Positions 46,351 to 58,657 of a DNA stretch of 64,000 nucleotides are shown in pieces (position 1 is the first letter of the stretch; the number at the start of each line of letters is the position of its first letter). The position numbers were made by a program, and so were the translations under genes. This stretch comes from Marthasterias glacialis. Its lineage: Eukaryota > Echinodermata > Asteroidea > Forcipulatida > Asteriidae. The notes under the pieces are model-generated. The model made no database searches and was not told where the DNA came from. It worked only from the letters and a program-made list of their open reading frames with translations. The stretch lies in assembly GCA_911728455.2 (NCBI GenBank), contig OU452225.1:19998495-20062494 (forward strand). Reading direction: 5' to 3'.

Positions 46351-46778
46351 ATCATATAAATCAGACAGACAGTGTTTGATCTTCAATCAGAGTTGCTGTC
46401 CATCCAGCACAATGAGCAGAGATGCCTCAACTTCTCAACCTGAGACCCAGCTGCAGTACCTCCAGAAGTCAGCCTCATTCAGAGTGTCTGTCCATCCAGT
46501 ACAATGAGCAGAGATGCCTGAACCTCTCAACCTGAGACCCAGCTGCAGTACCTCCAGAAGTCAGCCTCATTCAGAGTGGCTGTCCATCCAGCACACTGAG
46601 CAGAGATGACTCAACCTCTCAACCTGAGACCCAGCTGCAGTACCTCCAGAAGTCAGCCTCATTCAGAGTGGCTGTCCATCCAGCACACTGAGCAGAGATG
46701 CCTCAACCTCTCAACCTGAGGCCTAGCTGCTGTACCTCCAGAAGTCAGCCTAAAGAACCAACAACTTTATATTTCAAG
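46351..46778 (+). other. Block C, distal unit (exon-like, about four repeats)
   Basis: 428 bp between CAACTACAG and TTTCAAG/GTATGAAAC. Confidence 0.5.
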
Positions 46779-46841
46779 GTATGAAACATGATTGGTATCA
46801 ACTATTTTTCAATATCGGAGCTTACTTTGTGAACTTCCTAC

Positions 46842-48210
46842 TAGTGCTGGGCGACTAGTGAAATTCACTACTCGAGTAGTCGCGTGTCAACTATTCGGTA
46901 CTATTCAACTAGTCACAACTTTGTTTTTGCAACTTATCACAATGTGGACGTCCCCGTCCACGGGTGTGCATAGTGCGTACACACAACACAGCAACATCGG
47001 TGCGACACAACAACGAGTTAGAGCATGAGCAACTGCTGTTCAAAGTAAAGGAATTCAGGGTTAGAAATAAGTGGTCGCCGGTTGCCAAATGAGAGTGAAA
47101 ACAGCGATGGGTGAGTCAAAACCCGTCCTTTTGTAGTCCTCTGGGCAAGTCAAAAAATGTCCCTTATCACAATGAATAAGGGGTACTCTGGTAAAATCTC
47201 ATAGATTATTTTCAAGTTTATAAAATGGTTTGACAAGTCTTGATGTTTGCAAGATTTGATGCCCGCGATCGTTTTACTAGTCACTACAACCACGCATACA
47301 CAATACACGGTGATGCATTGTACACACAACGGTCGTCCCCCCCCCCACCCTTAAATTGTTTGTACATGCAGCACATTACATATGCAGCAGGTACAAAGTC
47401 CAACGTAAGCCACGCTGTGATTGGCTATTGATAAAATATCAATATTCATAAGAAAGCTTCAGCTTGTATGGCTTGGCACACGTTCAACGGCAGGGTAAAA
47501 AAGCGCTTCATATATAGCGTATACTTAATGAGCAATTCCGGACCAATCACGAGCCACGTAACTGTTGAATATGGATGAGTCTGTGTTGAGTTTCTGGCTT
47601 CGTTCCGTTGACTGTGTGGGGCAATATTGTGTGGTGCACTGTGTGGTGTAATGGCACTCGTGGTGAACAACGTGTGTTTGTGTGTCCCAATGGAGCATTG
47701 TGTTGTGCTTTTTTCTGTTGTGAACTACAGTCCATTCATTGGGCAACTATTCGCGAGTATAAATTTCATTTTCACACCGATGTGTGATAAGCACTGTATA
47801 TTCAGTGCTTTCGAGTCCTGTGGAAAAAAAATCCACAGGCAACTCAGGTGGGATTCGAACCCACGACTCCCGCATGACTAGAGCAGATGTCTTAACCCCT
47901 AGACCACCGAGCATGCCCGGTGACGAGGGGCTAGTTCGAATCCAGTATTATTAGCGGCAGGTACCGCAAACAATTAGATAGATGTTAATATTTGCATCGG
48001 GGGAATGTATATAAATTTCAATTTGCCTTACACCGATGTGTGATAAGCACTGTATACTCAGTGCTTTCGAGTCCTGTGGAAAAAAGTGAGTACTTTTGAA
48101 GTAGTAGTGGCGGCGCGACTACTCGAGTAGTTGCAACACGGTGGTCATGACTAGTCGTTGCAAACAACAGTCGCGAGCATTCGACTAGTCGCACTAGTCA
48201 CCCAGGCCTA
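46842..48210 (+). mobile_element. hAT-family element with tRNA-related insertion (distal unit)
   Basis: Target duplication CTTCCTAC (46834-46841) / CTTACTAC (48211-48218). Confidence 0.85.
47760..48086 (-). mobile_element. tRNA-related element with terminal direct repeats (distal unit)
   Basis: Same structure. The left repeat has a short deletion. The flanks GCGAGTA / GTGAGTAC suggest a target duplication of about 7-8 bp. Confidence 0.75.
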
Positions 48211-48506
48211 CTTACTACCCATACCAATTGTTGTGAAATACAGCCTTGCATGAGAAATTTGTTTCACAACCTTTAAATTTTTATTTCTTTAAAATACCAT
48301 GAAGCAAAATGAGCCTTTTAGCCACAAAATCCCTGACAAGTCATGAACAATTATTCACTGTTTTCTTGTAAGCCAGAGGATGTGAATGAATCTATTCTTG
48401 ATATATCACAGGCAGTAAGCTAGAGGGTCTCACTCTGCAACCCTAAATGCCCCCACACCCTTCTTTAGAGGCTCACTGCCGAGGGTATCAAATTTTGTTC
48501 ATTTAA

Positions 48507-48931
48507 CCAGTTGCCACGAGGATTTTTTTCATTTTTTCCCCGTCCAGCCTGATGGGACTATTTTCTTGGAATTGCTGGAATCAATTTTCCTTGTGAGCTT
48601 TTACAGCCCACAGATTATCACCACTTTACAAAATCTTGGCTTCCACCATTGTTTTATTCATTGTATTTTGGCTCAATGGAGTCGGAAATCCAGCCATGGT
48701 TCCTTGGGTTTAGTACCAATCCTATGCCGTAGGTAACGGCCGATGTTTTGCAATACACAGTGCATGAATTTGACATTTTCTTGGGTCAAGACAACAAAAC
48801 TTTCGATGCAATGAAGATCTTTGTTCTCAGGGTTTCTTTGTACCCTCAAAGAAAAATGATTCCGGCGATTCTGACAAAATAATTCTGTCAGGGTGGACGG
48901 GAAAAAATGGAAGATCCCCGGCAGCAACTGG
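48507..48931 (+). mobile_element. piggyBac-like MITE (distal unit, segment G)
   Basis: TTAA at 48503-48506 and 48932-48935; 425 bp. Confidence 0.75.
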
Positions 48932-49193
48932 TTAACATCATTTCTGGGTGAGCAGTAGGGGTAGGCTATATCCCTAACTTGAAAATGTTCACATTAAGTT
49001 TTTATGCTGAGGACATCCTCAACAAAAGTCTACAGGTTTGGATTACCTTACAGCTTACAGATTATCACCCCTTTACAAAAACTTGGTTAGTAGTTTGCTG
49101 TGTGTAGTTAATATAATCGGCTAATATCAGCTAATCCACTAATCAGCTAATAATAATTACTCTTTTCTTATTCCTTTGTTTTATTAACTACAG

Positions 49194-49258
49194 GTCAGCT
49201 AATCCAGACAGAGAGTGTCGGATCTTCATCCAGTCCATCAAATAGATCAACTTGAAAG
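49194..49258 (+). pseudogene. Block A, distal unit: truncated fucosyltransferase exon copy
   Basis: Frame SANPDRECRIFIQSIK then TAG; donor AAAG/GTATGA. Same short variant as unit 4. Confidence 0.72.
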
Positions 49259-49697
49259 GTATGATGGTTGATTTTTACTGATAAAAAAACGCATCAGAAT
49301 TATTTTTTAATATCAAAGTTTACTTTTTATGAATGTGATACCAGTATCAAATGTTCAGAAACACTGCCATGAGCGAAATATTGTTCCCCAACCTTGGATT
49401 TCTTATTCTAGCATGCCAAATCAAAATAAAACTTTATATGAATGCGATCAAAATCCTTGACAAATCATAAATAATTATGCGGCGTTTTTTTTTTAACATG
49501 GTCGATCTGTCAAAATTTTCACCAATTTGTATGGTGTGATTATGAAAACCCAGAACATTAGACTTTTCTCTTCCAAAATTGGTACATCATGGTCAGTGGA
49601 CTATAGAGGGCGCCACTGACTGCGCTCTGACTTGTGAAGAAAACCTGTAGGGGCTCACTGCCAAAGGTATCACAGGATGTTCAGGAGAGACTGTTAA

Positions 49698-50158
49698 CCA
49701 GTCAATGTCGAGATTTTTATTTTTTTTTTCTTGGCGGGATATTTTTGGCAGAATTGCCGGCATCATTTTTCTTTGAGAGTACCGCTGGCACAAAGAATCC
49801 CTGACTCGACAAAGCGATGAGAACAAAGATTCTCTTTATTAAGAACGGTTTTGTTTTTTCAACCGAGAAAATGTCAGATTAACACACCAAGAATTGCAAA
49901 CATCAACATTTATCCAAGGCATAGGATGTCTCGTAATCCTCTTATTTGAACAAAAAACCACCTCTCAAAAGCCAGAAAGTGCCAAAATATTCAAGACCAT
50001 GGTTTGTCTTTGTGTGGGTAAAACGAACATTGGATGTGTTTGTGGTTCTGTGCACGCTCAGCAGTGGAATGTCTGGGCTACCTTTGCTCCGGTATTCCGA
50101 TTTTACATCTGTTTCAAGGCAGGGGAAACCTTTGCTTGTAAACAAGTCATCTGTTGCC
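49698..50158 (-). mobile_element. TTAA element, inverted, in the intron after block A (distal unit)
   Basis: Same insertion as in unit 4, which links these two units by descent. Confidence 0.6.
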
Positions 50159-50436
50159 AACATTATTCCTCGGTAAAAGTAAGGGTAGGCTATGCATCCC
50201 AAAAGTGGCAATGTTAAATGTTATAAATGTTTAGGACATTCCAAGAAACAAACAATTACAAGTTTGGATCATGTCAGGTGGAAGGGGGCGGTACACAATG
50301 AGAGTCATCTTGCCCACGGGCGATCCTACTTTTACAAATATATAGGGTCAACTCAAATTTACATGGCTGTATCATTTAGTGCTTTCAATCATTTTGGTTT
50401 CCTCCTTATTTCTTTGTTTCATCGTGACATCTGTAG

Positions 50437-50543
50437 ATGATATCTACCTGTCACAAAGAGTAGATTCCTGAGACCTGCAAGTGCCTATCATCAGCCCAAT
50501 GTCAACCCATCACCAGCTTAGATGTGTAAGAGTTACAACAGAG
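50437..50543 (+). other. Block D, distal unit (exon-like)
   Basis: 107 bp between CATCTGTAG and GAG/GTATGTG. Confidence 0.5.
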
Positions 50544-50606
50544 GTATGTGGGTTACATTCATTTGTTTCTTACACTAACAAATCAAAAAGTGGGCTGTTT
50601 TTGCAG

Positions 50607-50703
50607 CACTGTTACAGACAGCACCCCTACGTCACATGCCACAACACTCTGGGGACTCCATGCCGGCACCAGCCTAACCCAGATGAGTGGTGTATCCCTA
50701 CAG
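50607..50703 (+). other. Block E, distal unit (exon-like), last recognisable piece of the array
   Basis: This copy is slightly longer (GTGGTGTATCC in place of GTGTTTATCC). Homology to the other units fades by about 50760. Confidence 0.35.
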
Positions 50704-50773
50704 ATTGATTCCAGATTTGAAAATAAAAACATGTTTTTATTAACAAAACCCTTTATATAAATAATTAAGCACA

Positions 50774-51026
50774 TTTGTGACTCAGCCTGCGTAAATGAGA
50801 CACTTTGAGGTAAAAATTTAAGTCTAAATTTCATCATGTAGGGCATCTTCCAAGGATTAAAAAGACACCACACTGACCTCTACAGAGTTGACTGTTCTCG
50901 ATTGGAACAGTAAACTCTGTAGAGGTCAGTGTGGTGTCGTTTTAATTCTTTGAAGATGCCCTACATGATGAAATTGAAATTATATTTTTACCTCAAAGTG
51001 TCTCATTCACACAGGCTGAGTCACAT
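50774..51026. mobile_element. Foldback element, ~253 bp
   Basis: Left arm GTGACTCAGCCTGCGTAAAT...CACACTGACCTCTACAGAG pairs with the right arm CTCTGTAGAGGTCAGTGTGG...CACAGGCTGAGTCAC. Only a short loop (about 50889-50916) separates the arms, and even that can partly pair (CTGTTC/GAACAG). Confidence 0.88.
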
Positions 51027-51029
51027 TTT

Positions 51030-53690
51030 ATGAACATGCATAAAATCTCGGTAAAATAAAATCTTTGAACTGGTCTTCTGCATTTTATTTAAACTGAACA
51101 CGCACTTAAGAAGTAATTTTAGAAGAAAAAAAAAAGAATTAACAAAAATTGTCTAACATTGCCCTCCTTCATGTTGTTAAAGTATATAATTCGCACAAAA
51201 CAAAAACAAATCAAGAAGTTTCCAAGTTTAAACCAACATTATTCCTCATCAAGACTGTTATTACCCTCAAGTTAAACCCAAGTATAAAATGCTTTTGCGT
51301 CACTACAAAAATATGCTAAAAATTCTGAGAGTTTCCTGAACTTCTCACGTCTTTCTGGACTAAAAACACTCATCATTATTTCAGTTTGGATACTACCATT
51401 CAGGCTGGATTTTGTCAAACTTGAAATGATTAAAGAATCAAGTCAACATTGATGGCTCATAAGATTTCATTAACAAGTGCAAAATGATACCACCTTTCCT
51501 TTTTTACATGGCATATATACGTTTGTTTTCTTTATACTTTCACAGTATGAGAAAGCTGATGTCCTACAACCAAGTGTGCGGCAGTTAACTTTTACTACAA
51601 TCTTAAAGGCTTCAGAGTTTGAGGAGAGCAACGCATAGGCTATCGAAAACATCAAATGTGTGTAAGACATTCTACACATCAAGGAATCATGGATTAAAAC
51701 AATCAGCTTGTTGACTTCATTTAAAGATTGCTGACATGTTATTTAATAATGTCAAGTACATCCGCGATGCCATTTATTACATTTACATAAATGTTCTTGT
51801 GAAAAATAAGTGCACTTTTTGAAAGCAAGCGATATGCGTATTTGGAACTCATGAAGTTAGAGATCTAGGCTTTGACTGTGAAGTTCTAGCATTGGTGGTG
51901 CTACGGTTTGATTAATGGCGGTGTGATGGTTCGATTAATGGTGGTGTGATGGTTTGATTAATGGTGGTGTGATGGTTCAATGTCTTTGGAATCCTTGGTG
52001 ACATCAAAACGGGGAAAATTCTGAGCCTGCATAAGGGACTTGGACACAGTGCATCGTGGCATGTGGAGTCCCACCATCAGTCAGGGTAATAGCTGGGTGT
52101 TGAATTTAATCAAGACTACTCCACCAGGGAGCATGGTGCTGGTGTTATCACAAATGGCTATAGCAAGGTGCACTTATTTTACAAAGTGAACATATTGTAA
52201 AATCAAGTACTCATAATGAATTGCAATCATTGCTATTGAATTTAGAGGTGTATTGATATATGCATTATGGAGAAATATCATAAAAGTAAATACAAAAAAG
52301 TTTAATTCAAAAGCTTACATTTTATGAAAAAGTTGTCCCTCACAAGTTATGTGTTCTTTTTGAGTGGCTCTGACAAAACCCTAAACTTTGACCCAATTAA
52401 AAATAAGGTGAGATTTTGGTATTTATGTTGAAATTTAACAATGTTCCCTAAAACATTTCCTTTTCATCCGAATCTAGAGAAAGTGCTCTACACGGTGACA
52501 TGAAAATGAGATAGAAGGTTTCATTTTGATTTACCAAAATCAAAACCATGAATGTGCACAGAATTTCTGAAAAAGACTTCTTCGTTATAGTTCCTTAAAC
52601 ACCCTATTTTGCATCAATTGTAAAAGTTGAGTTTAATAAGTTTACTTTTTGAAAAAAAACACTAACTTGTTTCCCTTAAAAACTTAAGAAAATTTATATT
52701 TCTCTCTAAAATATTACCATGTGAAAGAAGAATTTTCCACAAAGTGGAAATAAGCATAACATACACAAAATCTGTGAATTAAGCATGAATTATTTCCTTA
52801 ACTATAGAAAACATACCCAATTAAAGATGAAGTTTCCACAGCTCAAGCAGTGTAGTTTAATTATTGATAAATAAGACAATTGAAATTGATCTTGCAAAAG
52901 AACTGTGCCCACAAAAATAGAATTCTTCAAAAAATTGTTTTCCTCCTTTTGAGGCTAGTTCAATTACATTATATTGTTCTTATGCTGATAATGTTAAAAT
53001 TGTATAGTTTATATTATATTATTTGGAGTTGTCAAATAAAATGATTCTATAAATGTAGCAAGAAATACGTTTCATTTCCTTACTTTATGTGCTTTTATTG
53101 TACAAATAATGTTGTTTTTATTATTAACAAAATCCACTTGGTCTAAAACCTACAAAAGTCATTTGACCCTAACCAACATTTACAAAACGAAATCCAACCT
53201 TGCGCAAATAAAATAGACTGGTCCCATTCAACAAACCAGTACGTGCAATTTAACAATATATTAGTAGACAGGGAATCCAACAAAGATGGCTGAAGTAAGA
53301 TTGGTCTTTATCCTTTCAATCCATTCCAGAAAAGTTCATTTATCCTCTTCAGCATAAAAGTTATATCCCATAATGTAAACTTTAAAAATACCATTTTTCG
53401 TTAAACCCAAAAAGTACCATACCTTTAAAACCCACCCACTTCTAAATTTATTTGTAAACAAATGTACACCCTCCAAAACAAAAATTTCCATACTGTACCT
53501 TTCAATGTAAATGTATTACACCTAAAAAAAATACCCCACCTTTAAGTTACATTAGTTGAATCAATTGAAAAAGTTCCATTACTTATACCTATATCTTTAA
53601 GTCATTGATAGACAGTCACATGTACTTGTATTCCTTCAATACAATTTGAACTGTTCCTTTAAATCAATTCCACCCTACAGTGAAGTCCCA
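51030..53690. other. AT-rich region, no gene seen; small 24-bp tandem repeat
   Basis: Three copies of a 24-bp repeat with GATTAATGGTGGTGTGATGG lie at about 51906-51975. No conserved coding or RNA features were recognised elsewhere. Confidence 0.5.
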
Positions 53691-54003
53691 TGAACCCGCC
53701 TAACAAAGACTACTGTACCCAGCATCCACCCTCCCAACCAGGCCCAGTCCCATACCTATCATAATTAAACCCATCTCCAGCTAGCCACACCCCAACATGA
53801 TGACTATTACTTCATCTTCCCTACTACGCTAAAAAACCAACCAGCAAAGCCAACTCCCCAGCAACCCCTATCCTCTGGCCGCAATCCTATACCCAGCCAG
53901 ACATCACCCCAATATACACACCACTAGATCCCTATCCTCACCTCATGCCTTCAGTCCAGCCAGCTCAACCCACAATCCTCAGCCCAGCAACCCCACCCTT
54001 AAT

Positions 54004-54580
54004 CCAGTCCTCTACCTTCCATCATCATGCCCATGTCTATCCAGCCATCACCCCAGCACGACTACTGGTCCATCCCCCATCCCTCACTCCAAGCCCTCAG
54101 TCCAACCATCTCAACCCACTGTCTTCATCCCACCAATCTCCCACCCCTACTCCAGTCCTCTACCCAGCATCATCATGCCCATGTCTATCCAGCCATCACC
54201 CCAGCATGACTACTAGTCCATCCCCCATCCCTCACTGCAAGCCCTCGGTCCAACCATATCAACCCACTGGCTGACTGACTGTCTTCATCCCACCAACCCC
54301 CACCCTTACTCCAGTCCTCTACCCAGCATCATCATGCCCATGTCTATCCAACCATCACCCCAGCATGACTACTAGTCCATCCCCCATCCCTCACTGCATG
54401 CCCTCTATCCAACCATCTCAACCCACTGGCTGACTGACTGTCTTCATCCCACCAACCCCCACCCTTACTCCAGTCCTCTACCCAGCATCAGCATGCCCAT
54501 GTCCAGCCAGCCATCACCCCAAGCCTATCCACCCAGCTCAACCCACTGACTGACTGCTCAGCAACCTCCAAGCCCCCTGG
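54004..54580. repeat. C-rich tandem repeat, ~159-bp period
   Basis: CCAGTCCTCTACC starts at 54004, 54152, 54311 and 54470. Units contain CCATCACCCCAGCATGACTA and TGACTGACTGTCTTCATCC. The ORFs of about 100 codons here are Pro/Ser-rich readings of the repeat. Confidence 0.85.
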
Positions 54581-54752
54581 CCCCTCAGCCCTTAGAAATT
54601 TTACTCCCCAATCATAGCTCCAAGGCCCTTGGTCAACCCTCAGATCAGCCCAAAATCCAAGGGTCTGGCCAGGGAGAAATTATTTTGAAAAATTTTCTAA
54701 GTCGGGCCATTCTAATATTCATCAGGTCAAAAACCGTTAGATTTTCATGAAA

Positions 54753-54818
54753 GCTCGGTAGCAGAGTGGTGAGAGATAGAGGCTACAGGGCTGAAGGTAC
54801 CAGGTTCAAGCCCTACCC
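54753..54818 (+). mobile_element. tRNA-like SINE head
   Basis: AGCTCGGTAGCAGAGTGGTG resembles an A-box region and CCAGGTTCAAGCCC a B box. Confidence 0.5.
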
Positions 54819-54865
54819 ATTTTTACAAGAAATAAAAAAAATGTCTTTTTTTACTGGTAAAAAGG

Positions 54866-54951
54866 GGGTCCACCAGGATTTGAACCCCCGAGCTCACAGC
54901 CCCAGAATTCCGGGAGCTGTGAGCTAGCCCACTGGGCTAAATCGCCGCTTG
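54866..54951 (-). mobile_element. tRNA-like SINE head, opposite strand
   Basis: Minus strand: GCGGCGATTTAGCCCAGTGG (A box), GCTCACAGC...GCTGTGAGC stem with an extended anticodon arm, and GGGGGTTCAAATCCTGG (B box). It faces the plus-strand head 50 bp away. Confidence 0.55.
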
Positions 54952-54959
54952 AAAAAAAT

Positions 54960-57900
54960 CGCTCGGACGTTATATTTAAACCTTAGGATGGATAGGTAAA
55001 ATAAAAATTAAAAATAATGAGATGCGCCCTTTGACCTATGACCTTTGCATGAGCAAGGAGAGCAAAAAGATAAGAATGAAATATCTGTTGGCATCTGATT
55101 AAAAACAGTTTATTTGCAAATCAAAAGACCATACTACACGATACAAAATGCGTTAACGAGTAAAATACCGGCTATTAAGACTACAGAACATAATAAGTAG
55201 TTTAACATTAACAATTTGAAATTAAAAATACAAAATATTAAACAGAGGTATATGGGGGCCTTTATTTTTTGGTATTAATTAAATTGGTCGACCATTAGTT
55301 ACTTGTTTTCCCTGTCAAAGTATTGATCTTTCTTAAGCAAAAATAAGATCCACATTGTCTCAAAATGAACAAAATAAACTGTTAATTTCAACAGTTCTAC
55401 TTTAGATTGTTTTTAACGTAGAAAAACATCCATTATTTGCTGTAAAACATTCTTATCAAAGCATGAGTAAAGTCAACCCCCCCCCCCATTTAACCTCATC
55501 ATCAGAATTTAAAGTACTATTATACGTCAATTTTCACAGCAATGTATATTTTAAAGTTTCCTTTAGTCACTGCTAGAGGGCGCTACCACTATCTTGCCTC
55601 CAGACCTGTGTATTGAGAGAGTTGCGACATGAAGAGACCAGTTTTCTTTGGTTACGTGGTTGCTGGACACCATTTTTGGTATAAATGTAGCACAACCCAA
55701 TAAGCAGTCTAGTCTGGGACCCTGTGTGCCCACTTGCATTTTTATTTTGACTAAAAGAGATTCTAATCGCAAGTTGTCGCAACTCCCCAAATACACAGCT
55801 CTGCTAGCCTCTCCCCATTTTATTCATCATCCATGATAACATTACACCTACACATGCATCTTGAATATTTCTTACATCTGATAAAACTAGTTTTTATATC
55901 AAAAGTTTACTTTAGTTTTATTTGTTTATCACCAAGTAAAATGGGGGGGGGGATCATTCTGATCTTTGAACACACTGATTTTACTATGTTCACTGCAAAT
56001 GAGATAATTATTTCATATTTTTCTTATCACAGTTCAAGTATTAAACGATAAGTTTCTGAAACAAGGCTGCTTTTTCGCACGGCTTAATAGATGCACTAAT
56101 TCTGTTTAAAATGCAAATTATCGTTCATCTCTGCAGCGCCCGTTTATAAAAACCAAAACCGATAATTCGTTTCACCGACGTCACTCGCGATTTTATTAAC
56201 TTGTGATAGTCTTATTTATAATTTTCCTTTACAATTTCATTCCATTTATTTTATAATAAAATATTTGTAATAATAATTTATCGTTATTATATTACTTTCT
56301 ACATTGGAAAGACATTCAATTCGGTATAAGTCTGTTGTTAACAAAGACAAGGTTTCAAATTCTTGTTAGTGATGCACAAAATAACATGTACAGTTAACTT
56401 CCAACATTAACTTTTCAAAGACAGTTAACGACAGTAAAAGTATTTGGCAAGAATTGCAAGTATATTTATTATTTGCATATTTACATATTATTCATTTATT
56501 TATTTTATATATTATTTGTTTATTTAGTTATTTTTATTTGTTTTTGTAATAAAGAAAATACCACTTGAAGTTTGAGTTTAGATCATCAAGCTTCAAGTAG
56601 TTCATGTAACAGATATAGAATAACAATAAAAATAAATCATAGTGTTAGAAAAGTTTGAAGAGAATATAATGTTAGATAATTTGAGAGTTATTTGTTTCAC
56701 TGAGAATAAAATTAGAAAGTGATCCATTGGTGATAGTTTCATTGTAGTTTTACCCATAATTAACCAAAAAAGGAGTAAATGTACATATACATGTACATGT
56801 AGGCCTAACTTATTCAACAGAAGTAGAATTAAGAGCCACCCACCTTGAGCGCTACAACTTGTTTCACATCAAATAAAACATAACAATATTCTACATGTAG
56901 GCCTGATCTATGCTCACTAATTATTAAGTTCATTTGAGTGGAAGTTTTTATTAATGTTACTTATCATAACAGTTTGAACTGTTGAGAATTATTTGTTTTG
57001 TTGAGAAGTTAGAAAGTTATCCATTGGTAATAGTTTCATTGGTGTTATTAATTATCATTCACAAAACCAGTAAATCTACAAACTTATTCAGCAGAACTAG
57101 AATTAAGATGATATGGGCTCACTGATTATAAAGTTCATACCATTTTTTGTTAAAAAGTAAAGTTAAATAATAGTAATAGTTAAGAACAATTAATCAACTT
57201 GTAGGCCTGACTAATGTAAGAGGGCTTGAACCCAAAGGAACCACCCACCTAAGTGATATAAAAGTAGCCTTTTCAAATAATTACAGACAAATAACATATT
57301 AATTTGCTATTTTTTACTGTCATTGTATGTAATAAAATGGACCTTAAAGTAGACCCCAATTCCCAACATTAATTTCTTTTTGTCTCACCTGCTACCCCTA
57401 CAAAATCCAAGTGAATTCATTAAATGAACAGTATAAAAATAAAAGATACTACTACTTATAAAGGGAAAATCCTAAGCACTAGTTGTATTTTACATTAAAA
57501 AAACTGACTCAGATGTCAGAATAGAGTTGATCATTGTCATTTTTTACATTATGTTTAAGTTAGTTCTTAAAAAAAAACATTTCATTGTAGTTAGTATTGT
57601 AAAATGTATAGTTATTTAAATTTGAAACATAGACTTGTCCAAGTTAGAATAATGTTGATTTAATTTGTATATGTAATTTTGTCTCATAAATGTTAACTGG
57701 TTCATCAATATTTACCAATGTAATCATTGCATTTAGCTTAGGTAACAATAATAGGATTTAATTATTTAATGTTAGTAGAAGACACTATAGTGCTTTATCA
57801 CATTATATTGTCAAATTCATGAACTATGATCATAACATAGTACATATATTTTTAATAGATGAAGAATGGATTCATAAGTAAGTAATTCAACTTAGTGCAA

Positions 57901-58555
57901 ATAAAATCTTTTATGTTTTATCATAAATTGTTAAATTTATAAACTGTTATTTGTCTTCTGATTAATATACCAATATGCTACTTGTAATTTGGTCATTTGC
58001 TTTTTAGTCATTTTCATTCAATCATAGAAGTTATTTATTTTCAGATGTTAGTGTAATCTTAATAGATAATTAAGAATAAGTTGCTTTGTAAATCAAACTT
58101 CCCTAATTACAAATCATTTATATATATTTGTTTCATAATATTAACTGTTTATATTATTTTATTACTATTAATTCATTTTTATTAATCCCCCCATCTTTCT
58201 AACTTTTTGGTTACTGGAAAACTATTTTCCCTCAGTCTAACCTTCTCCATAGTTACATTTTTTTACGCGGTTCAGTATTTTTATATATTACATAATTTTT
58301 TTTATTGTCATACTCCTTAATCGTGAAATTTTGTAATCAGAGCATATGTCTGTGAATTTTTACGGGTCTTATGGACAATTACGTGCTCTAAATACAGATA
58401 TTGCCCGCAATATCTTTAACGCGCGGTGACTTTATGTCCGTCCGGCTCACACTCTAACGCATCGGCAGCCGCCTCATTTCAGTACTTAATGTAACCTCGT
58501 TTATTACCAAAAAGTAAAATCTTCCCCTGTTAGATCAGTGTGGTTTGGGTCTCAC
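54960..58555. other. Strongly AT-rich region, no gene seen
   Basis: Long A/T runs and short chance ORFs only. A poly-G run lies near 55944 and poly-C near 55480. Confidence 0.5.
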
Positions 58556-58561
58556 TTGAAT

Positions 58562-58657
58562 ACTTACTGGTACAGCCACTACTTATGCATATTTCCCTAC
58601 TGGCAGGTACAATAACCCTAAGATTTACACACAATAGCGCCCCCTACTGATCTATCC
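58562..58657. repeat. Left inverted terminal repeat of the DIRS-like element
   Basis: It matches the reverse complement of 62982-63077 along its whole 96 bp with about 80% identity, including CAGGTACAATAA and CTAAGATTTACACACAATAG. Confidence 0.8.

Larger units (their letters stand above)
43150..50760 (+). repeat. Distal partial array unit (F, B, C, hAT, G, A, D, E)
   Basis: The same block order resumes after about 12.6 kb of unrelated DNA. The left part, from about 43150 to 45000, is more diverged than copies in the main array. From 45000 to 50700 the similarity is high. It ends just after block E, beside a foldback. Confidence 0.8.

Noticed and set aside
53945-54274. Pro/Ser-rich ORF of 109 codons
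   Set aside because: It is a reading of the 159-bp tandem repeat.
55563-55836. Overlapping ORFs on both strands
   Set aside because: No motif, and the region begins with TAGAGGGCGCTACCA, a string common in dispersed repeats.
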